Below, piece after piece: positions 59,301-64,000 of a stretch of DNA of 64,000 nucleotides. The notes beneath the pieces are model-generated. The model made no database searches and was not told where the DNA came from. It worked only from the letters and a program-made list of their open reading frames with translations. The position numbers were made by a program, and so were the translations under genes. Source of the DNA: Numida meleagris (Eukaryota > Chordata > Aves > Galliformes > Numididae); the NCBI RefSeq assembly GCF_002078875.1, contig NC_034409.1:18420877-18484876 (forward strand), written 5' to 3'. The stretch's first letter is position 1. Each line of letters begins with the position of its first letter.

Positions 59301-62261
59301 ACCTGTAGTTGGCGGTATACGAACAGAGCATATAGTATTTCATAACTGACTTGAAAGGCATGGCAACTAAATCAAGCAAAAACAATGGGGGTTAGTAGCA
59401 CTTGTTTTTTCACTTTGGATTTGTTTTGACATAAACTTACTCACAAAGACAGAACTTCATGGTGCTATAAATAGTTTACTACAAAAGATATCAGATGCCT
59501 TTCATTTTACCTTCCAACTGCAACAAATTCTAACGTGCGTTATATAAAGCACACAGAGAAAGACAATTCTTTGTCTTCAGATGCTCAGAGTACTTGGGCT
59601 TGTGAAATGCATGGGTTCAGAGGAATGAGTAGTAGGAGGAATCTTTAAACTCATCGTGTCTTGTTAGAACCTATTAATAAATAAGTCCTAATTCCAGTAC
59701 TTCATACTGTTAATGCTTTATCCATTTCCTTTTCAGTATCTCTTCAGTCCTATGTAAAAAATACTATCTTTTTGTATGAGTTTTGAGATTTGATTGGTTT
59801 TCTGCATCAGTTACATTGCTAAGCTTATACTTATACTCAATTCTTAATAAGCTTGTAGCTATTATTATATTTTTATACATTTTAGTGCCTTTAACTGCCC
59901 TTGTTTTTTTGATCTTCCTTCACAACTCTCGAGACATGCTGATAGAACTGTTTGCTAAGCAGTGGGGGGAAGTGGGTGAGGTGTGAAAGGGCAATTTTAG
60001 ATATCACTTGTTTAAAAATAAACATTTTATATAATAATTAACCCTGGTCCAACACCCGGTTTTTTTCACCCCACAACATCAAAAGACACTGTACTATAAA
60101 AAATGAAAAAGCAGTAAGAACTAGAAATTCAGGTTTAGGAAACTGTATCTGAGTATGCTGGCACTGCTGCCAAAAACAGTAGCATGGCCTGAGGATAGTT
60201 ATCTGTATCTCTCAGGCACAGTATTATTGAGAGTCATTCAAATGGAAGCACCAACAGGATGGCTGCAGCTGGAGGGAAAAGTTATACCAGATTGCCATCA
60301 AGATCTCAGCAGGCAATGAAAAATGACAGCAAAAAAAAAAAGACGAAAGTCAAAAAGACATTTGCTTACTGAGTTGCAAGTATGATTTTTGAATGCCAAA
60401 TATGTACAAGAAGTTTCAGATGTATCTGCTTGAGGAGATGGAAGAGGCTCCAGGGCCAGAACGACATGACAGAGCTATCAAGGCTACCTCAGGGTCACTA
60501 GGGGAAGTCCAAAGAGAATATACTAGAACAGCTGAGGATCATCATTGATCCAGATGCGTGGATTGCATACAGAGGCAGAGGCTCTATGCTCAGGATACTT
60601 GCCTGGATTGTCTACCCAGCCCCTAGGGAAATATGTTGTGTAATATAAAAAACAACTTTAAACTTTCTGTAAACTGAGAAGATACAGAACACACATGCAT
60701 TCTAATATCAACCACCATGCCTGTCAAATAAAATAGATGGGTAAGGAGAGTAGAAGATCTTGGGGTGTAAACATAGAACAAGGCACTAGTATAACATGGG
60801 ACTAGTGAGAGAGCTGGAAATTCACATGACGTAAGAAGATATTGTGCAACTTCTGTGACAGGTAATTCTATCAGCTCTAGACCTGGCAGAGCTGTATGCT
60901 TTTGGAAAGCCCCCACAGAATATTCCTTAGAATATTTAGGCTATGATGAAAAGGTCGCTACATTAACACTTTGCAGGTTTTCTTAGAAAAATAAAAAAAT
61001 ATGAAAGAAAATACAGCATGCAGACATAATGTCTTTTTTTTGGTCAAATTTTGACAAGTTTGAAGTAGAGGTTATCAGCAATAAAGGTCCATTATATGTG
61101 GTAACAATGGTAAAATGGAAAAGAGTAGGATGAAGATGACAGTGACATCTATCTCCTTCTACCTCACAGTCTTTTAGATTAATTTATTATAAATTAGTAA
61201 CTTGTAAGACTGATGTTCTTGGAATATCAAAATTCCATTTTTTTCCAAGTGATATGGATGGTCTGGAGTTGCAAAACCGTTAAGTCATTACTGGTGTAGA
61301 TACATTATAAATAAAGGCTGGCATTTAGACTAACTATGTACTCAGTAAAACTTGTACGATTTCACAGCTTTACGAATGAAACCACAACAATCAGATCTTA
61401 TGAGTATGCAGTGTTATTCAGCTGATCTTCATGTAGGATGACTTGAAAAGTTCATCCATGACTGACTATCAAAAAAGTTAATATGAGTGTGTTTGTCACA
61501 GTACATTGCCAGGAATTTTCTGCCAATTATACAGTTAGTAAGGGGATTTACTTTTAAATAGCATGCATTTAAGAAAATCTAACCATAAAGACTCATATTT
61601 AACATGAGTACTCTTTAATCAAGGATACCACATAACAGTGTCCAAACCTCCAGAATTTCCTTAAGAAATATTCTGATTCAGCTGATAGTACTGTGGTCTT
61701 TTATGGAACCTTTTGAAGTAAAAAAAAAATCTCTCTTCCATCTCCTTCAGAATTTCCAACTCAGATGAGACCTCTGAGAAATTTTTTGTAAAATAAACCA
61801 ATCGGTGTAGGGTCTATTAGGGTCCCTAATCAGCTAAGACCAACACAACACCACATGCTAATTTAAACGTGCAAAGCCAGTATCGGTCGTCATATGGCTG
61901 GTTTTGGTATCCCTTCTGCGCACTTCTTCCCTTTACAAAAGAAGCCATGCTGCACAGTTTGGGAATAATTTTTTAACATGAAACCACCAAAATACTACAC
62001 GTAAGAGAATTGATACATTCTAAAGACTTCCTAAAGCCATAGAAATTTATATTTTTGAAAGATTAAAGGAGATCAATTCAGATAATTATAGCTGCCATAC
62101 TTACACAGCTTGCATTTTTTATGTTTACAAGTTGTGTGCATGTGCCCATTATCTTGTCAGATCTGATGTGATTTTGTATTATTGGGAAAATGCATTGACA
62201 TGGCGGTCTGCTCTAGGAAGTACACTGCCTTTAGATTTCAACTGACTTCAATATTATGAAA
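59301..62261. other. AT-rich unique sequence, no gene seen
   Basis: A GC-richer patch at 60420-60610 and an odd CpG-containing stretch at 61800-61920 are unassigned. No gene or transposon recognised. The 97-codon minus-strand frame (60623-60916) lacks any family feature. Confidence 0.45.
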
Positions 62262-63704
62262 ATCATAGAATCATAGAATCATAGAATGGCTTGGGTTGAA
62301 AAGGACCTCAAAGATCATCGAGTCTCAACCCTCCTGCCAAGTGCAGGGTCGCCAACCACTAGACCAGGCTGCCCAGAGCCACATCCAGTCTGGCCTTGAA
62401 TGCCTCCAGGGACGGGGCATCCACAACCTCCCTGGGCAACCTGTTCCAGTTCCTAAATCTTCCCTGTCTCAGCTTAAAACCATTCCCCCTTGTCCTGTCA
62501 CTATCCACCCTCACAAACTATCGATCCCCCTCCTGTTTATACGCTCCCTTCAAGTATTGGAAGGCCACAATGAGGTCTCCCTGGAGCCTTCTCTTCTCCA
62601 AACTAAACAAGCCCAGTTCCCTCAACCTCTCCTCATAGGAGAGGTGCTCCAGCCCTCTGATCATCTTGGTCGCCCTCCTCTGCACTCGTTCCAAGAGCTC
62701 CATGTCCTTCTTGTGCTGGGGGCCCCAGGCCTGGACACAGTACTCTGGATGGGGCCTCACAAGAGCCGAGTAGAGGGGGATCACCACCTCCCTCTCCCTG
62801 CTGACCATTCCTCTTTTAATGCAGCCCAGAACATAGTTGGCCCTGCGGGCTGCCAGCACACACTGCTGGCTCATTTCCAGGTTCTCGTCCACCAGGACCC
62901 CCAAGTCCCTCTCTGCAGGGCTGCTTTCAAGTACTTCTTCCCCCAGGTTGTATAAATACCTGGGATTGCCCTGGCCCAAGTGCAGCACCTTGCATTTGGC
63001 CTTATTGAACCTCATTAGGTTCTCGTGGGCCCACTTGTCCAGCTTGTCCAGGTCCCTCTGGATGGCTTCCCTTCCCTCCAATGTATCAACTGCACTGCTC
63101 AGCTTGATGTCATCTGCAAACTTGCTGAGGGTGCACTTGATTCCATCATCTATGTCATTGATAAAGACATTGAAGAGCACCAGTCCCAGGACTGAGCCTT
63201 GGGGGACACCACTCGTGACCAGCCTCCACCCTGACATAGAACCATTGATCACAACCCTTTGGCTGCGACCAGCCAACCAGTTCTTAACCCACCGAACAGT
63301 CCATCCTTCAAATCAATACCTCTCCAATTTAGAGAGAAGGATGTGATGAGGGACCCTGTCAAAGGCTTTGGAGAAGTCCAAGTAGATGACATCCATCGCC
63401 TTCCTCCCATCCACCGATGCCGTCACTTCATCGTAGAAGGCCACCAGATTGGTCAGGCAAGATCTACCCTTGGTGAAGCCATGCTGGCTGTCTCTGTCTC
63501 ACCTCCTTGTCACGTATGTGCCTTAACATGTCTTCTAGGAGGATCTGCTCCATGATCTTCCCAGGCACAGAGGTGAGGCTCACCGGCCTGTAGTTCTCTG
63601 GGTCATCCTTTCTCCCTTTCTTAAAAATGGGAGTAATGTTTCCCTTTCTCCAGTCACCGGGGACTTCACCAGACAGCCATGATTTTTCAAATATGATGGA
63701 GAGC
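62262..63704 (-). mobile_element. CR1 LINE, 5'-truncated, 1.44 kb, youngest copy in the window
   Basis: The plus strand starts with three perfect tail octamers (CATAGAAT repeats). The 3' UTR runs to about 62517 and is followed on the minus strand by the ORF2 end and reverse-transcriptase region up to about 63704, where similarity stops. The regular tail and long frame suggest it is younger than the other CR1 copies here. Orientation is minus. Confidence 0.97.
62518..63700 (-). pseudogene. CR1 ORF2 reverse transcriptase, C-terminal half
   Basis: ORF2 of CR1 encodes an endonuclease/reverse transcriptase that copies the element RNA at a nicked target. On the minus strand, codons from about 63690 read [17 protein letters not shown] and [13 protein letters not shown] (fingers and palm). 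A frameshift near 63480-63505 follows, then [20 protein letters not shown], then a TGA at 63313-63315. From there a clean frame runs to 62518, with GVPQGSVLG and the catalytic FADD 22 residues later, and ends [12 protein letters not shown]...YKQEGDR. The endonuclease domain is lost to 5' truncation. One frameshift and one stop make the copy inactive. Confidence 0.93.
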
Positions 63705-64000
63705 GGATTTGATCTAAATTTGATCTAAGCTTATGTTTAGTCAGTTTTTTAGAGTGAGAGGAATAGTATCAGAGGAAGGTACTTGAGGGAAAATTAAGAA
63801 AAAAGAATGCAGAGAATGAAAATAATTTGAGTAAAAAATGTAAGTTATGCATAAGTTATTAGAACTGTGCTCTAAAACTGACAATGTTGTCCCACAGCAT
63901 GTAAGAACAAGACAAATTTCAACCCAGTTCTTCTCTTTTGCCTTCATTTTTTTCCAAACATTTCGTCAACATTACTCACCCAAAGTCTCCTCTACAAGGA
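63705..64000. other. AT-rich sequence at the window edge
   Basis: Starts with a doubled ATTTGATCTA just after the CR1 5' truncation point. Nothing else recognised. Confidence 0.5.

Noticed and set aside
62296..63555. Long plus-strand frames (219, 169 and 98 codons)
   Set aside because: Antisense shadows of the CR1 reverse transcriptase on the minus strand.

Overview
The window is vertebrate nuclear DNA from a bird, most likely a chicken or another galliform. The basis is CR1 LINE fragments with the (ATTCTATG)n 3' tail, solo LTRs of the bird ERVL type, Galluhop-like mariner fragments, and an AT-rich background broken only by GC-richer transposons. I found no host protein-coding gene, tRNA, rRNA, CRISPR array or operon. 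Short open frames elsewhere look like chance, so I read the window as intergenic or deep intronic sequence. It carries one 5-base assembly gap, at 4595-4599.

Layout: 1-23 kb is AT-rich unique sequence with CR1 fragments (2.9, 5.6-6.4, 8.4, 15.0-15.4, 18.0-18.2, 21.3 kb), a GGAA/GAAA microsatellite (4.5-4.8 kb) and a minus-strand solo LTR (22.2-22.7 kb). From 23 to 33 kb there are two more CR1 tails, a GC-rich island of unknown nature (23.9-24.2 kb), an ERVL-type LTR (28.6-29.6 kb) and a precisely bounded solo LTR (31501-32239) with an exact 5-bp target duplication, a doubled 35-bp U3 unit and a 25-bp palindrome at its 3' end. From 33 to 40 kb nothing is recognisable. At 40199-43389 lies a defective class II (ERVK-like) endogenous retrovirus. 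From 43 to 64 kb there are further CR1 copies, two inverted mariner copies (50.7-51.1 and 57.1-57.7 kb) and a large CR1 with reverse-transcriptase remnants (62.3-63.7 kb).

The most notable object is the retrovirus. Its right end is an ordinary 395-bp LTR. Its left end has no U3: it begins with an 82-bp inverted copy of R-U5, joined through a shared GCTT to a sense copy of U5, followed by a tRNA-Lys primer binding site and gag. Both outer ends are therefore U5 ends. They are flanked by a 6-bp target duplication with one mismatch (CTTTTC/CATTTC). This is the structure expected if minus-strand strong-stop DNA folded back on its own 3' end, primed itself, and then served in place of normal plus-strand strong-stop DNA before integrase inserted the product. 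The few differences between the three R-U5 copies all lie at CpG sites, which suggests a recent insertion. The body is non-autonomous: gag has three in-frame stops, and nucleocapsid, protease, most of pol and env are missing.
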